Shown: positions 44,297 through 53,198 of the stretch, in pieces
How positions within the stretch are numbered: the first letter of the stretch is position 1
Layout of the letters: each line of letters begins with the position of its first letter
From: Alkalihalobacillus pseudalcaliphilus
GTDB lineage: Bacteria > Bacillota > Bacilli > Bacillales > Bacillaceae_D
Direction: 5' to 3'
Length of the DNA stretch: 64,000 bases
Assembly: GCF_028610675.1 (NCBI RefSeq)
Contig: NZ_JAQQWS010000011.1
Span: 1 to 64,000, forward strand
Notes under the pieces: generated by a model
Databases searched by the model: none
The model's input: the letters and a program-made list of their open reading frames with translations, nothing else
What the model was told of the DNA's origin: nothing
Made by a program: the position numbers and the translations under genes

Positions 44297-45937
44297 ATGA
44301 ACGAAATGAAAAAAGCCAATAAAACCAAAAAGAAAATTGAAGATGCTGCCTTAGCATTGTTTCGCGAAAAAGGTTTTCAAGCAACAACCGTTCAACAAAT
44401 CACAAAAAAAGCTCATGTTGCAAAAGGAACCTTCTTTAATCATTTTCCAACCAAGGATTCCATCATGAAAGCTTTAGCGAATGAACGGCTAAACGATGTA
44501 TTGTCCTATGTAAACCAACCGAGTCTTCAAAATCGGCCGTTACAAATTAGAATTCGCTCTTATTTGCAATTCATTTTGGATGAGTATGACACCCACCCTA
44601 AATTAACGATTCACATCATTACGTATGTGATTGAAGAAGAAAATGTGCTTAGAAACCATATGCTTCAATTACTTAACAACTCAATGAAGATGAATGAAAT
44701 CGACCGCTCATCTTCCATAGACATTTGGAGCCACATTTTGGCGGCTGTCATTTCCTATGGGCTAAAAAATCAACAAGAACCTAACAAAACACAGCTAATT
44801 GAAAAAATCATGGCGATGGTCGAAGTAAGTATTGAATCAATCATAATAAAAAGGAGACATCTTGGAATGAAGAAACTTGTACTTTTAGGTGGAGGTTATG
44901 GCTCAATGCGAGTCATGCAACGCCTTTTACCAAATGATTTGCCAGATGACACTGAAATTATTTTAATTGACCGCTTGCCTTATCATTGTTTAAAAACTGA
45001 ATATTATGCTCTTGCTGCTGGTACTGCTTCAGACCAACACTTGAGAGTTTCATTCCCGGAGGATCCACGCCTTAAAGTAAAATATGCGACAGTGACTGCT
45101 ATCCAAATCGATGAGAAATCCATTGTTTTAGACAATGGTGAAGTGGTTGATTTTGATAAACTCATTATTGGTTTAGGTTGTGAGGATAAATATCATAATG
45201 TTCCAGGGGCTGATGAACATACATACAGTATTCAGACGATGAACAAAACTCGACAAACATATGAAGTATTAAATAATGTTCGTCCTCAAGGAACGGTTTC
45301 TATAGTAGGAGCTGGACTTAGTGGCGTAGAATTAGCAAGTGAGTTAAGAGAAAGTAGACCTGATTTAACCGTTAAATTATTTGACCGTGGTGAGATGATC
45401 CTTTCCATGTTTCCAAAGAAATTAAGTGTTTATGTTCAAAATTGGTTCGTCGATCATGGTGTCGATGTTGTCAATAAATCCAATATCACCAAAGTGAGCG
45501 AAGATGGCCTCTACAATCACGATGAATTCATTCAAAGTGACGCTGTTATTTGGACAGCAGGCGTTCAGCCGGTTGAAGTCGTTCGCAATCTCGATGTCGA
45601 AAAGGATAAATCAGGACGCGTTATCTTAACACCTCAGCATTTTATCCCTAACAATGAAGATGTATTTGTTGTCGGAGACTGTGCGAGCCTTCCGCATGCT
45701 CCAAGTGCTCAACTTGCGGAAGGCCAAGCCGAGCAAATTGTGACCATTCTAAAGAAGCAATGGAATAACGAACCTCTTCCAACTGAATTACCACGAATTA
45801 AACTAAAGGGAGTCTTAGGTTCCCTTGGAAAAAAACATGGCTTTGGTTTAATGGGCGAACGTACCCTTCTCGGAAGAGTACCACGTGTATTAAAATCAGG
45901 CGTCCTATGGATGTACAAATATCATTCCGGATCATAA
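44297..45937 (+). CDS. yutJ: TetR-type regulator fused in frame to YutJ NADH dehydrogenase-like flavoprotein
   Basis: One 546-codon frame joins two complete proteins. Residues 1-190 are a TetR regulator: helix-turn-helix QATTVQQITKKAHVAKGTFFNHFPTKDSIM at about 28-57, then a ligand-binding helical domain. Residues 191-546 are a full YutJ-type enzyme starting MKKLVLLGGGYGSMRVMQRL, with the second nucleotide site VSIVGAGLSGVELASELRES and FVVGDCASLPHAPSAQLAEGQAEQ. The joint has no stop codon, yet AAGGAGA (44851-44857) lies nine bases before ATG 44867, so YutJ (44867-45937, 356 residues) can also be made alone. TAATAA at 44844-44849, one frame off and just before that site, looks like the former end of the tetR gene, implying a single-base indel or a frameshift signal. 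A clean promoter with an operator-like palindrome precedes it. Confidence 0.85.
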   Translation: MNEMKKANKTKKKIEDAALALFREKGFQATTVQQITKKAHVAKGTFFNHFPTKDSIMKALANERLNDVLSYVNQPSLQNRPLQIRIRSYLQFILDEYDTHPKLTIHIITYVIEEENVLRNHMLQLLNNSMKMNEIDRSSSIDIWSHILAAVISYGLKNQQEPNKTQLIEKIMAMVEVSIESIIIKRRHLGMKKLVLLGGGYGSMRVMQRLLPNDLPDDTEIILIDRLPYHCLKTEYYALAAGTASDQHLRVSFPEDPRLKVKYATVTAIQIDEKSIVLDNGEVVDFDKLIIGLGCEDKYHNVPGADEHTYSIQTMNKTRQTYEVLNNVRPQGTVSIVGAGLSGVELASELRESRPDLTVKLFDRGEMILSMFPKKLSVYVQNWFVDHGVDVVNKSNITKVSEDGLYNHDEFIQSDAVIWTAGVQPVEVVRNLDVEKDKSGRVILTPQHFIPNNEDVFVVGDCASLPHAPSAQLAEGQAEQIVTILKKQWNNEPLPTELPRIKLKGVLGSLGKKHGFGLMGERTLLGRVPRVLKSGVLWMYKYHSGS

Positions 45938-45942
45938 GCAAA

Positions 45943-45970
45943 AAAAAAGCCATCAATCGATGGCTTTTCT
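45943..45970 (+). terminator. Terminator of yutJ
   Basis: AAAAGCCATC and GATGGCTTTT with a four-base loop. Confidence 0.85.
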
Positions 45971-46010
45971 TATATAGAATACATGACTCCCCACATAATC
46001 AAAAGCACTA

Positions 46011-46059
46011 ACTTACATACAAAACGCTGATTCACTTTGCCACCAACAAATATGAAAGC
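46011..46059 (-). repeat. Dispersed palindromic box (GTTGGTGGCGAAG family), copy 4
   Basis: Minus-strand order: CTTTCATATTTGTTGGTGGC, AAAGTGAATCAGCG, TTTTGTATGTAAGT. The inner arms are decayed but the ends and GTTGGTGGC core are intact. Confidence 0.6.
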
Positions 46060-46094
46060 GTGGTTTTGCTCTTTAAGTGGTTGCTTTTCATTCA

Positions 46095-46250
46095 TAAACG
46101 GTTTTGAGGATTGTCACACTTTGCCGTAGCCCCGCCACTTTTTAGGAAAGAGCTCGCAAGAGCTTTCCTAAAAAGATTCAGCGCACCACAACCAGCCACC
46201 ACCAACCAAAAAAGGTGTAGTATTCTTTCAGGATTAGTATCCAAAAACAA
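46095..46250 (+). repeat. Dispersed module with CGGTTTTGAGGAT, copy 3
   Basis: CGGTTTTGAGGATTGTCACA, GCCGTAGCCCC and CAGCCACCACCAACCAAAAAA repeat the order seen at 34885. This copy has a perfect hairpin, CTTTTTAGGAAAG/CTTTCCTAAAAAG type arms at 46137-46174 around GAGCTCGCAAGAGC. ACAAAGACCGAAAGGTCAA at 46248 recurs at 51170. No gene in 45938-46325; a 77-codon minus frame here is repeat sequence. Confidence 0.6.
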
Positions 46251-46325
46251 AGACCGAAAGGTCAAGTTAACTTGAGAAATGAGCACCACCCAAGTAACTT
46301 TCAAATAAAACCACACTCTCTTCAC

Positions 46326-46637
46326 TTAAAGATTAGTTAATTTTTCTACTTGAAGTGAAATTGATTTTAGGTTTGGATTCCCCTCACCGACTACCTCTCC
46401 ATTAAGAACAATTAACGGATAGAAATATTCATCATCTTTAATTGCCTCTGAAAAATGAATATCTTCTTCTTGCTCTAACTCTTGATCAATATCAATGTAT
46501 TGAAATGTAATGGAGCTCCCAGGAAACCTTCTAACCAATGCCGCTTCTAACCACTCACTCGTCTCTTTTGCAGAAGGTAAGTGAACACAGCTAGCACATT
46601 TTTGTTTGGCACCATATACTTTAAATGAAATCATCAT
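46326..46637 (-). CDS. yuzD: YuzD family protein (DUF1462)
   Basis: A 103-residue thioredoxin-fold-like protein with VYGAKQKCASCVHLPSAKETSEWLEAAL and DDEYFYPLIVLNGEVVGEGNPNLKSI, closely following B. subtilis YuzD. The CASC pair (about 14-17) may be redox-active or bind metal. GAGGGG lies right before an ATG at 46646, so the ATG at 46637 is the more probable start. Neighbours yutJ and yutI match B. subtilis. Confidence 0.85.
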   Translation of the reverse strand: MMISFKVYGAKQKCASCVHLPSAKETSEWLEAALVRRFPGSSITFQYIDIDQELEQEEDIHFSEAIKDDEYFYPLIVLNGEVVGEGNPNLKSISLQVEKLTNL

Positions 46638-47027
46638 TGAGTCCATCCCCTCATCAGCTGATACTACAAGCCTTGTTTTTTCGCTCTAGTTCGCATTGAA
46701 TACGTTACAATTATCTTAAAACCAATTACATACTTTAACCATATGATGATTTAAACAAAGTTTCAAGCAAAAGATAATTAAACCTCTACCTTGAACCCAA
46801 TTCTCATTACCATTCGCTTTTTTTCATTAGCCAACAAAATAAAGTCGCTAACGCCATTAAAAAAAGCATGACGGCAAGCTTGTTATAACTTTTCCAATCT
46901 TTATCTCTTGCACATTTGTCCCGTTTAATTTATAGTTGTTCTAAATAAGTTGTTAAAAATCAACGCATAAGCATGGATTTTTTTAACGATGACTAGTATA
47001 ATATTTAGTAGAAAGGAGTTGTTCAAA
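46638..47027. other. Divergent region between yuzD and the NifU-like gene
   Basis: It holds TATAAT at 46997-47002 for the NifU-like gene. On the minus strand a hydrophobic 30-codon stretch around 46828-46920 (LAVMLFLMALATLFCWLMKK) ends in a stop but lacks a proper start, so I leave it uncalled. Confidence 0.4.
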
Positions 47028-47270
47028 ATGTCAGCATCTGTTGAAACTATTGACCAAGTCAAAGAGGTATTAGATAAGCTTCGCCCTTTCTTGCTTCGTG
47101 ACGGTGGAGACGTTGAACTTGTAGATGTTACGGACGAAGGTATCGTTCAAGTTCGTCTATTAGGTGCATGCGGCTCTTGCCCAAGCTCAACTATTACTTT
47201 AAAAGCAGGGATTGAGCGTGCTCTTCTTGAAGAAGTACCTGGAATCACTGAAATCGAGCAAGTATTTTAA
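47028..47270 (+). CDS. yutI: NifU-like Fe-S cluster protein (YutI)
   Basis: An 80-residue Nfu-type protein, equal to the C-terminal NifU domain: LRPFLLRDGGDVELVDVTDEGIVQVRLLGACGSCPSSTITLKAGIERALLEEVPGI. The CGSC pair C48/C51 binds a cluster shared in a dimer and passed to apoproteins. Start ATG 47028 behind AAAGGAG; the upstream frame to 46989 contains promoter and ribosome site. Confidence 0.95.
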   Translation: MSASVETIDQVKEVLDKLRPFLLRDGGDVELVDVTDEGIVQVRLLGACGSCPSSTITLKAGIERALLEEVPGITEIEQVF

Positions 47271-47280
47271 TGAACGACCA

Positions 47281-47313
47281 AACGCCTGAATCACTGGATT
47301 CAGGCGTTTTTTT
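47281..47313 (+). terminator. Terminator of the NifU-like gene
   Basis: AACGCCTGAATC and GATTCAGGCGTT, perfect 12-bp arms, ACTG loop, T7. Confidence 0.93.
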
Positions 47314-47333
47314 CATCGAACTATATTTAGACA

Positions 47334-47561
47334 TTAGAAATATTGATTATATAACTGCTCAGCTTCTTGGAGTGAAGTAAAAATCGCATCATCTGCTTCA
47401 ATCGGATGATAGAAATCATACAGAAATAAAGACATTTGCTCTGGTTTTTCTGGGTTGGGCAAAATCGTTGCTTCTTGAATAGTGGCAACTGTTTGCGTAT
47501 GAGGATTTCGATAAATAACATACACCGACTGGCCCTCATAGAGTTGATTTAGATCAAGCAT
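47334..47561 (-). CDS. Small protein, possibly SplA-like
   Basis: A 75-residue soluble protein, YEGQSVYVIYRNPHTQTVATIQEATILP ... LFLYDFYHPIEADDAIFTSLQEAEQLYNQYF. The YVIYRNPHTQ block recalls SplA, the TRAP-like regulator of spore photoproduct lyase, but this is from memory and splB is absent. Start ATG 47561 behind AGGGAGG. It lies alone between the Nfu gene and thrB. Confidence 0.6.
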   Translation of the reverse strand: MLDLNQLYEGQSVYVIYRNPHTQTVATIQEATILPNPEKPEQMSLFLYDFYHPIEADDAIFTSLQEAEQLYNQYF

Positions 47562-47647
47562 TTTCTTACCTCCCTTAATCATTTCATTAAGGTTGTTTTA
47601 CCCCACTTCCCAACTATTATTCCTCACACAGGCTCCAATCATAATCT

Positions 47648-48577
47648 TTAACTGATCTCTTTTTTTCTACCATTTAATACATATTCAACGTGTAAGCCTT
47701 GCGTATCTGGCTGTAATATTTCCACTTCAAAAGCAGGATACTGTTCTTGTAAGACCTGCTGTATGAACTTACCTTTACTTGCTGGAACTAGACATAACAT
47801 CGTAGGACCTGCTCCACTTAAGGCTGCACCATATGCTTCTGTATTTTTTTGAACATACTCCATTACGTCTTGAAGATGCGGAATTAATTGCCCACGGAAA
47901 GGTTGATGAAATTCATCGCGGGCCATCATTTTACCGACAAGCTCCCAATTCTTTTGAAAAATAGCGGCCACTAGCACATTAGCCACACTACTCCCCCGAA
48001 TAGCTTTGCGAAAAGGTAGCTCCTCTGGTAAGATTCCCCGAGCAACTTTTGTTTTTAATTCATCAGGAGGGACAAGTAGAACCAATTCTATCTCTGGTAC
48101 ACCAACATGAACAACATCTGTCTCGTTCTCTGTATGTGTACCAATCGTTAAACCTCCGTAAATGGATGGTGATACATTATCGGGATGCCCTTCCCACAAA
48201 CTCGCAAGTCTAACCTTCTCTGTGACCATTAACTGTAAATCTAACACCTGGTTCGCAAGCTCTATGCCAGCAACTATCGCTGAGGCACTACTCCCCAAAC
48301 CTCTTGCTAATGGTATCGTACTTTCCATTTGGACGGTATAAGGTGCGAGTTGTTTCCCTTTTAATTGAGCAATATGTTCTGCCACTTGATAAATTAAATT
48401 ATCCTTGCCTGCAGGAATCCCTTCCAAATTTCCAGAATTAGCTTGGAAAGACCATTGGTTCGCCTTATCTACTATAAGCGTTAAATAACGATTTACCGCT
48501 AAACCAATAGAATCAAAACCAGGGCCAAGATTTGCTGTACTAGCAGGTACCGTTATTTTAATTGGAAACCGACTCAT
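47648..48577 (-). CDS. thrB: Homoserine kinase
   Basis: A 309-residue GHMP kinase, the same length as in B. subtilis, phosphorylating homoserine for threonine synthesis. N-terminal VPASTANLGPGFDSIGLAV, ATP motif IPLARGLGSSASAIVAG (about 89-105) and C-terminal GAALSGAGPTMLCLVP are intact. Start overlaps the thrC stop (ATGA). Last gene of hom-thrC-thrB. Confidence 0.96.
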   Translation of the reverse strand: MSRFPIKITVPASTANLGPGFDSIGLAVNRYLTLIVDKANQWSFQANSGNLEGIPAGKDNLIYQVAEHIAQLKGKQLAPYTVQMESTIPLARGLGSSASAIVAGIELANQVLDLQLMVTEKVRLASLWEGHPDNVSPSIYGGLTIGTHTENETDVVHVGVPEIELVLLVPPDELKTKVARGILPEELPFRKAIRGSSVANVLVAAIFQKNWELVGKMMARDEFHQPFRGQLIPHLQDVMEYVQKNTEAYGAALSGAGPTMLCLVPASKGKFIQQVLQEQYPAFEVEILQPDTQGLHVEYVLNGRKKEIS

Positions 48578-49638
48578 TGCATGACACCGCCCTTTATGTG
48601 GGCAAGAAAAGCTTCCATGTCATTTGGAAGTACAGTCGGTTTAACCGTAATTGTATCCATTGCGGTACTTGGATCCTTTAATCCGTTGCCTGTCAGTACA
48701 CAAACAACCTTTGATCCTTTCTGTATTTTCCCTGCTTTGATATGCTTTTTCAAACCAGCAAGTGATGCGCAGGAAGCAGGCTCTGCAAAAATCCCTTCCT
48801 CCTTTGCCAATAGTTGATAAGCTTCTACTATTTCTGAGTCTGTGACATAATCAATTTCTCCATTTGATTCCTCAGCAGCTTTTACTGCAAAATTCCAGCT
48901 CGCTGGATTACCGATTCGGATCGCGGTCGCAATCGTCTCTGGTTCTTCGATTACTTTATTTCTTACAATCGCTGCGGCACCTTCTGCTTCAAACCCATGC
49001 ATTTGCGGTAATCCCGTTCCTTTTTTTTCATGGTACTCTTTAAATCCCTTCCAATAAGCAGTAATATTTCCCGCATTACCAACGGGAATGACCAATATAT
49101 CTGGTGCCTCTCCTAACGCATCACAAATTTCAAATGCTGCTGTCTTTTGACCTTCAATGCGATAGGGATTGACCGAATTTACAAGAGTAACAGGCTCTGT
49201 CTCACTAATCGCTCTAACAATATCTAATGCCTGATCGAAATTCCCCTTTATCTCAATAACTTCTGCCCCATACATAACAGCCTGAGCTAATTTCCCTAAA
49301 GCAATCTTCCCTTCTGGAATAACCACGATACAACGTAAGCCTGCTCTGGCACCATACGCCGCTGCAGCCGCTGATGTATTGCCAGTAGAAGCACAAATAA
49401 TCGTCTTACTACCTTCTTCTTTTGCCTTGGCAACCGCCATAACCATTCCTCTATCTTTAAATGAACCAGTCGGGTTTGATCCTTCGTATTTTACATACAA
49501 ATCAACACCCCAATCCTTAGATAAAACCTCTAAAGGAATCAATGGTGTATTACCTTCATGTAAAGTTAACGCAGGGGTATCGCTATTGACTGGTAAAAAT
49601 TCTTGATATTCCTTTATTAAACCATTCCAACTGCTCAT
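48574..49638 (-). CDS. thrC: Threonine synthase
   Basis: A 354-residue PLP enzyme making threonine from O-phosphohomoserine. The cofactor lysine is K61 in NPTGSFKDRGM; VPVGNAGN-like VIPVGNAGNITAYWKG binds phosphate. Start ATG 49638 behind GAGGGAGG; the upstream TTG (49656) lies before that site. It follows hom almost without gap. Confidence 0.96.
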   Translation of the reverse strand: MSSWNGLIKEYQEFLPVNSDTPALTLHEGNTPLIPLEVLSKDWGVDLYVKYEGSNPTGSFKDRGMVMAVAKAKEEGSKTIICASTGNTSAAAAAYGARAGLRCIVVIPEGKIALGKLAQAVMYGAEVIEIKGNFDQALDIVRAISETEPVTLVNSVNPYRIEGQKTAAFEICDALGEAPDILVIPVGNAGNITAYWKGFKEYHEKKGTGLPQMHGFEAEGAAAIVRNKVIEEPETIATAIRIGNPASWNFAVKAAEESNGEIDYVTDSEIVEAYQLLAKEEGIFAEPASCASLAGLKKHIKAGKIQKGSKVVCVLTGNGLKDPSTAMDTITVKPTVLPNDMEAFLAHIKGGVMQ

Positions 49639-49639
49639 A

Positions 49640-50935
49640 TTAATGTCCTCCCTCAACCCGATAGCTGCTTTCTAGTGATTGAACAACAGATAGTTCTGCC
49701 AAACGATTTAATAATCGTTCGTAGTTTTCTTTGTTGGTTTGATGTGTAACAATAATTACCTCAGCTGCTTCTTCTTTTTCGAGCGGCAACTGTAATAGTT
49801 TTTCAAAACTCACTTCATGTTCAGCAAATAATGAGGTAATCGTTGAGAATGTTCCCGTTCGATCAAGGGCTTTTAAGCGAATAAAATATTGAGATTCGAT
49901 TTCTTTTTCGCCCTTTAACACACAATCATGCAGAGGCCCTTGAAGCTGCTTTCCATTAACACCGAGTCGCATATTCCGGATCACCTGTACTAAATCCGAC
50001 ATAGCTGCTGTTGCAGTCGGCAAAGAGCCTGCACCTGGTCCATAGAACATCGTCTCACCAACGGCTTCACCATAAACATATACCGCATTAAATTCATTAT
50101 TAACAGCCGATAGAGGGTGTTCATTTGGTAACAAGGTTGGTTGCACACTGACTTCAATGCGATTCTCATCACGCTGAGCGAGACCGATTAATTTCATTGT
50201 ATACCCTAGTTGCTTTCCGTAATAAAGGTCTGCATCTGAAACATTTGTAATCCCCGTTACACTGACATCATTTAGCTTTACCTGAGCCGAGAACCCCAGT
50301 GTAGCCAAAATAGCCATCTTTCTTGCTGCATCTAAACCTTCAACATCTGCTGTTGGATCACTCTCTGCAAACCCTAACTTCTGAGCCTGCTCCAATACAT
50401 CATGATAAGAGCTTCCTTCTTGACTCATTTTCGTTAAAATATAATTCGTCGTCCCATTAACAATCCCCATCATTTTTGTAATCCGATCAGCAGATAAGCC
50501 ATCAGATAATCCCTTTAAAATGGGAATCCCCCCAGCAACGCTTGCTTCATAAAATAAATCACACTGATTTGCAGCAGCCGTTTGTAAAAGCTCCGATCCA
50601 TATAAAGCCATTAGATCTTTATTAGCGGTGACCACATGTTTTTTTTGATTTAATGCGTCTATTAATACCTTCTTCGTATCTTCGATTCCACCCATAACTT
50701 CAACAATGACATCTATATTTGGATCGGATAACACATCTTCCACATTCTCTGTAAGAATACCTTCTTCTATTTGAACCGATCTTATCTTTTCAAGATCTCG
50801 AACTAAAACTCGCTTTACTTCAACAGCACAGCCAACTTTATGCTGTAACTCTTCTTGATGACGTTGAATGATTTCAACTACACCACTACCAACAGTTCCT
50901 AAGCCAAGTAACCCAACCCCTACTACCTTTGCCAT
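49640..50935 (-). CDS. hom: Homoserine dehydrogenase with ACT domain
   Basis: A 431-residue NAD(P)H-dependent enzyme reducing aspartate semialdehyde to homoserine. N-terminal VGVGLLGLGTVGSGVVEI, catalytic region MMGIVNGTTNYILTKM and GLDAARKMAILA, and a C-terminal ACT domain (about 350-425; FIRLKALDRTGTFSTITSLFAEHEVSFEKLLQ) for threonine feedback. ATG start behind GGAGTGG. First gene of the threonine operon; no T-box or riboswitch is seen in the leader. Confidence 0.96.
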   Translation of the reverse strand: MAKVVGVGLLGLGTVGSGVVEIIQRHQEELQHKVGCAVEVKRVLVRDLEKIRSVQIEEGILTENVEDVLSDPNIDVIVEVMGGIEDTKKVLIDALNQKKHVVTANKDLMALYGSELLQTAAANQCDLFYEASVAGGIPILKGLSDGLSADRITKMMGIVNGTTNYILTKMSQEGSSYHDVLEQAQKLGFAESDPTADVEGLDAARKMAILATLGFSAQVKLNDVSVTGITNVSDADLYYGKQLGYTMKLIGLAQRDENRIEVSVQPTLLPNEHPLSAVNNEFNAVYVYGEAVGETMFYGPGAGSLPTATAAMSDLVQVIRNMRLGVNGKQLQGPLHDCVLKGEKEIESQYFIRLKALDRTGTFSTITSLFAEHEVSFEKLLQLPLEKEEAAEVIIVTHQTNKENYERLLNRLAELSVVQSLESSYRVEGGH

Positions 50936-51164
50936 AAAACCACTCCACTCCTATCAACACAAGATGTTCCCCTTGAAAATACAATTGTTTATCTATAAAG
51001 GACATTATATGCCTCTTCCCTTACAAAAACAAGAGTAATTTACCTACTTTCTAAATATTCTTTTAATAATTTTATTATCTTTATATAAAAGTTCCCCTAT
51101 AGCTGACATGCTCTTCTTCGCTTTTCCTACAACAAAGCACTGCGTTTTGTCGACTCAATAACGG

Positions 51165-51410
51165 CCCAAAAACAAAGTCCGAAAGGTCAAATTATCTTGA
51201 TAATGATCATGACTCATTGAACTTTCATACAAATCCACATGGCAAAGCCCCATTCAATTCGCCACCAACAAATATCAAAGTAGTGGCGACTATTTAAACT
51301 GTTGGCACGTTTACAACTCCATCACTATGAGGAGTCGTACGAACAAAAAGGGAGCAGTTTCCTGTTAAGGTCATCTATCGAAAGATGGAGGACCAGCTAA
51401 CTTCAAGGCA
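51165..51410 (-). repeat. Composite dispersed repeat with palindromic box, copy 5
   Basis: 51231-51281 is a 51-bp box (ACTTTCAT to AAAGT) in inverted order; its flank 51282-51400 (GTGGCGAC, AACTGTTGGC, GGAGTCGTACGAACAAAAAG, GGTCATC) mirrors 34507-34605. ACAAAGTCCGAAAGGTCAAA at 51170 also occurs at 46248. No gene in 50936-51491; the 75-codon plus frame at 51385 lacks a ribosome site. Confidence 0.65.
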
Positions 51411-51491
51411 CAACCCCTTGCACCTAAGTTACACTTTCGTACAAAACAAAAGAAGCTCATACCTCCTCAAAAAGAGATATAGCCTCCTTCT

Positions 51492-52523
51492 TTACACCCA
51501 ATCAATTCTTGGTGTTCTCCCGCTCATCCTAGGGAGCTTTACTTTTTCTTGGAACACTTGCAAAAATAACTCATTTTCCTTCTCGTGGTCTAATAATTGC
51601 CCGAAATTCTGACCAATTTCTAACCTCTCTTCTCTAATCTGACTTCGATAATAATCTTCAATCGTCTCAAAATAATGAACTGGGAATAACAACCTAGCAT
51701 ACATCAATCGCCAAGCATAACTTGTAAGTTGCTCATGCTGACCATAACCCTCTAAGAAAGGATCTAATAACTCACTATTGCGTTGTTGCAATAATTCAAT
51801 CCTCTTCGAGCGAATCCACTCGGCAATATCACGACAAGGATGATCAAACACAAATTCAGATGGACATTTCACAATTCCACCTCGGTCAGACAGCGGCAAC
51901 CATGTTTGTTGATGAAAACGGCGATGACAAATGGTACCTACTTCATATTCGCTACTTCTGTCATCTAAATTAGCGTCGACAACATACTGTATCGCATTTT
52001 CCGTGATCCCCATATAATAAGGGTACGTATACAAAAACATCTCATCGATGGTCGTTTGCGGGCCTTCATTACTTACTTGAAAATACCACTCTTCCAGTTG
52101 CTCCAATCTTCTTTTCCACAGGTTTGGCCATTGTCCAAAATAGTCAAACTGCTTCCTATTTACATTAGCTTGTTTGCCATAATGGTGAATGATAGCCAAA
52201 TGCTCACCATATTCAAAGTCATTTTGTAAATCTAATACGGTTCTCTCTTCTTGATTAGGGATTTTAAATACATACACATCTTGACCATCAATAAAGCCGC
52301 TGTTTTTATTTAATTTGGTCGGTACTAGTTGTAAAACTGTCGTATCCCCTATAGAACGTAAATATTCACTATAGTACAACATTTCTTCTTCCGTCGAAGC
52401 TAATTGCTGTTTTGGGAATAACATATATTGATCTGTCTCTGTTCTAAACCCATCATAAAAACCAAGTCGACATTGCGAATCACAATACAGACCATAATAA
52501 TCATAAATATTCCTCTCAAACAT
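51492..52523 (-). CDS. yutH: YutH, CotS-like spore coat-associated kinase-fold protein
   Basis: A 343-residue protein resembling B. subtilis YutH and the CotS/CotI family, which have an aminoglycoside-phosphotransferase-like fold. Visible pieces: FEYGEHLAIIHHYGKQA (about 103-119), CHRRFHQQTWLPLSDRGGIVKCPSEFVFDHPCRDIAEWIRSK (about 210-251), where HRRFH and FDHPCRD stand for the catalytic and metal loops in altered form. It is probably a spore coat or sporulation protein. ATG start behind AAGGTGGTG. Confidence 0.82.
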   Translation of the reverse strand: MFERNIYDYYGLYCDSQCRLGFYDGFRTETDQYMLFPKQQLASTEEEMLYYSEYLRSIGDTTVLQLVPTKLNKNSGFIDGQDVYVFKIPNQEERTVLDLQNDFEYGEHLAIIHHYGKQANVNRKQFDYFGQWPNLWKRRLEQLEEWYFQVSNEGPQTTIDEMFLYTYPYYMGITENAIQYVVDANLDDRSSEYEVGTICHRRFHQQTWLPLSDRGGIVKCPSEFVFDHPCRDIAEWIRSKRIELLQQRNSELLDPFLEGYGQHEQLTSYAWRLMYARLLFPVHYFETIEDYYRSQIREERLEIGQNFGQLLDHEKENELFLQVFQEKVKLPRMSGRTPRIDWV

Positions 52524-52676
52524 GCATTCACCACCTTTTTACATCAGCCCACTAATATAGTCTATGACCCAAAGCATAAAAAGTTTACGCCCACCGTAAA
52601 CTAAGTAGAAGAGAGTTTTTAATTATGTAACCTTCGATACATGATTAATAAAAAATGTTCGAAAGGGGGATTTTTT

Positions 52677-53177
52677 ATGTCTGAAAAGAAAGAGTATGGA
52701 ATGGTGGAAAAAGCAGCAAGAGATTGGTTAACAAAACGAGGCGTTCGTATAGAAGATATTGCTGATCTCGTTTATTTTTTACAGGTGAAATATCACCCTG
52801 ACTTAACCTTAGATACTTGTATTGAAAATGTGGAACGTGTGATAAGAAAAAGGGAAGTACAAAATGCCATCTTAACAGGGATTCAATTAGATATAATGGC
52901 AGAAGAAAAGAAATTATTTGCGCCATTACAAGGTATTATTGAGCGTGATGAGAGCTTATATGGTGTCGATGAAATCATCGCTTTATCCATTGTTAATGTG
53001 TATGGTTCCATTGGATTTACGAACTATGGATATATTGATAAACAGAAGCCTGGCATTCTTGAGATGCTTAATGATAAATCTAGTGGCGAATGTCATACCT
53101 TTTTAGATGATATTGTTGGAGCCATTGCTGCTGCCGCCTCTAGTCGTCTCGCCCACCGTATCGCTAATGTTGAGTAA
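52677..53177 (+). CDS. yutG: Phosphatidylglycerophosphatase A family protein (YutG)
   Basis: A 166-residue PgpA-type protein. In PgpA the enzyme dephosphorylates phosphatidylglycerophosphate; YutG-type members are soluble and shorter. The core GVDEIIALSIVNVYGSIGFTNYGYIDKQKPGILEML and HTFLDDIVGAIAAAASSRLAHRI is typical. Start ATG 52677 behind AAAGGGGG; the frame before it reaches 52641. It converges on yutF with a terminator between them. Confidence 0.88.
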   Translation: MSEKKEYGMVEKAARDWLTKRGVRIEDIADLVYFLQVKYHPDLTLDTCIENVERVIRKREVQNAILTGIQLDIMAEEKKLFAPLQGIIERDESLYGVDEIIALSIVNVYGSIGFTNYGYIDKQKPGILEMLNDKSSGECHTFLDDIVGAIAAAASSRLAHRIANVE

Positions 53178-53198
53178 CAGCCAGCAAAAATTAGACAG

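Noticed and set aside
46092..46325. 77-codon minus frame between yutJ and yuzD
   Set aside because: It lies entirely in the dispersed repeat module and repeats at other loci with stops.
46828..46925. Short hydrophobic minus-strand frame
   Set aside because: No start codon with a ribosome site; length about 30 codons.
50936..51060. T-box or threonine-sensing leader upstream of hom
   Set aside because: No AGGGTGG T-box motif and no terminator hairpin in the leader.
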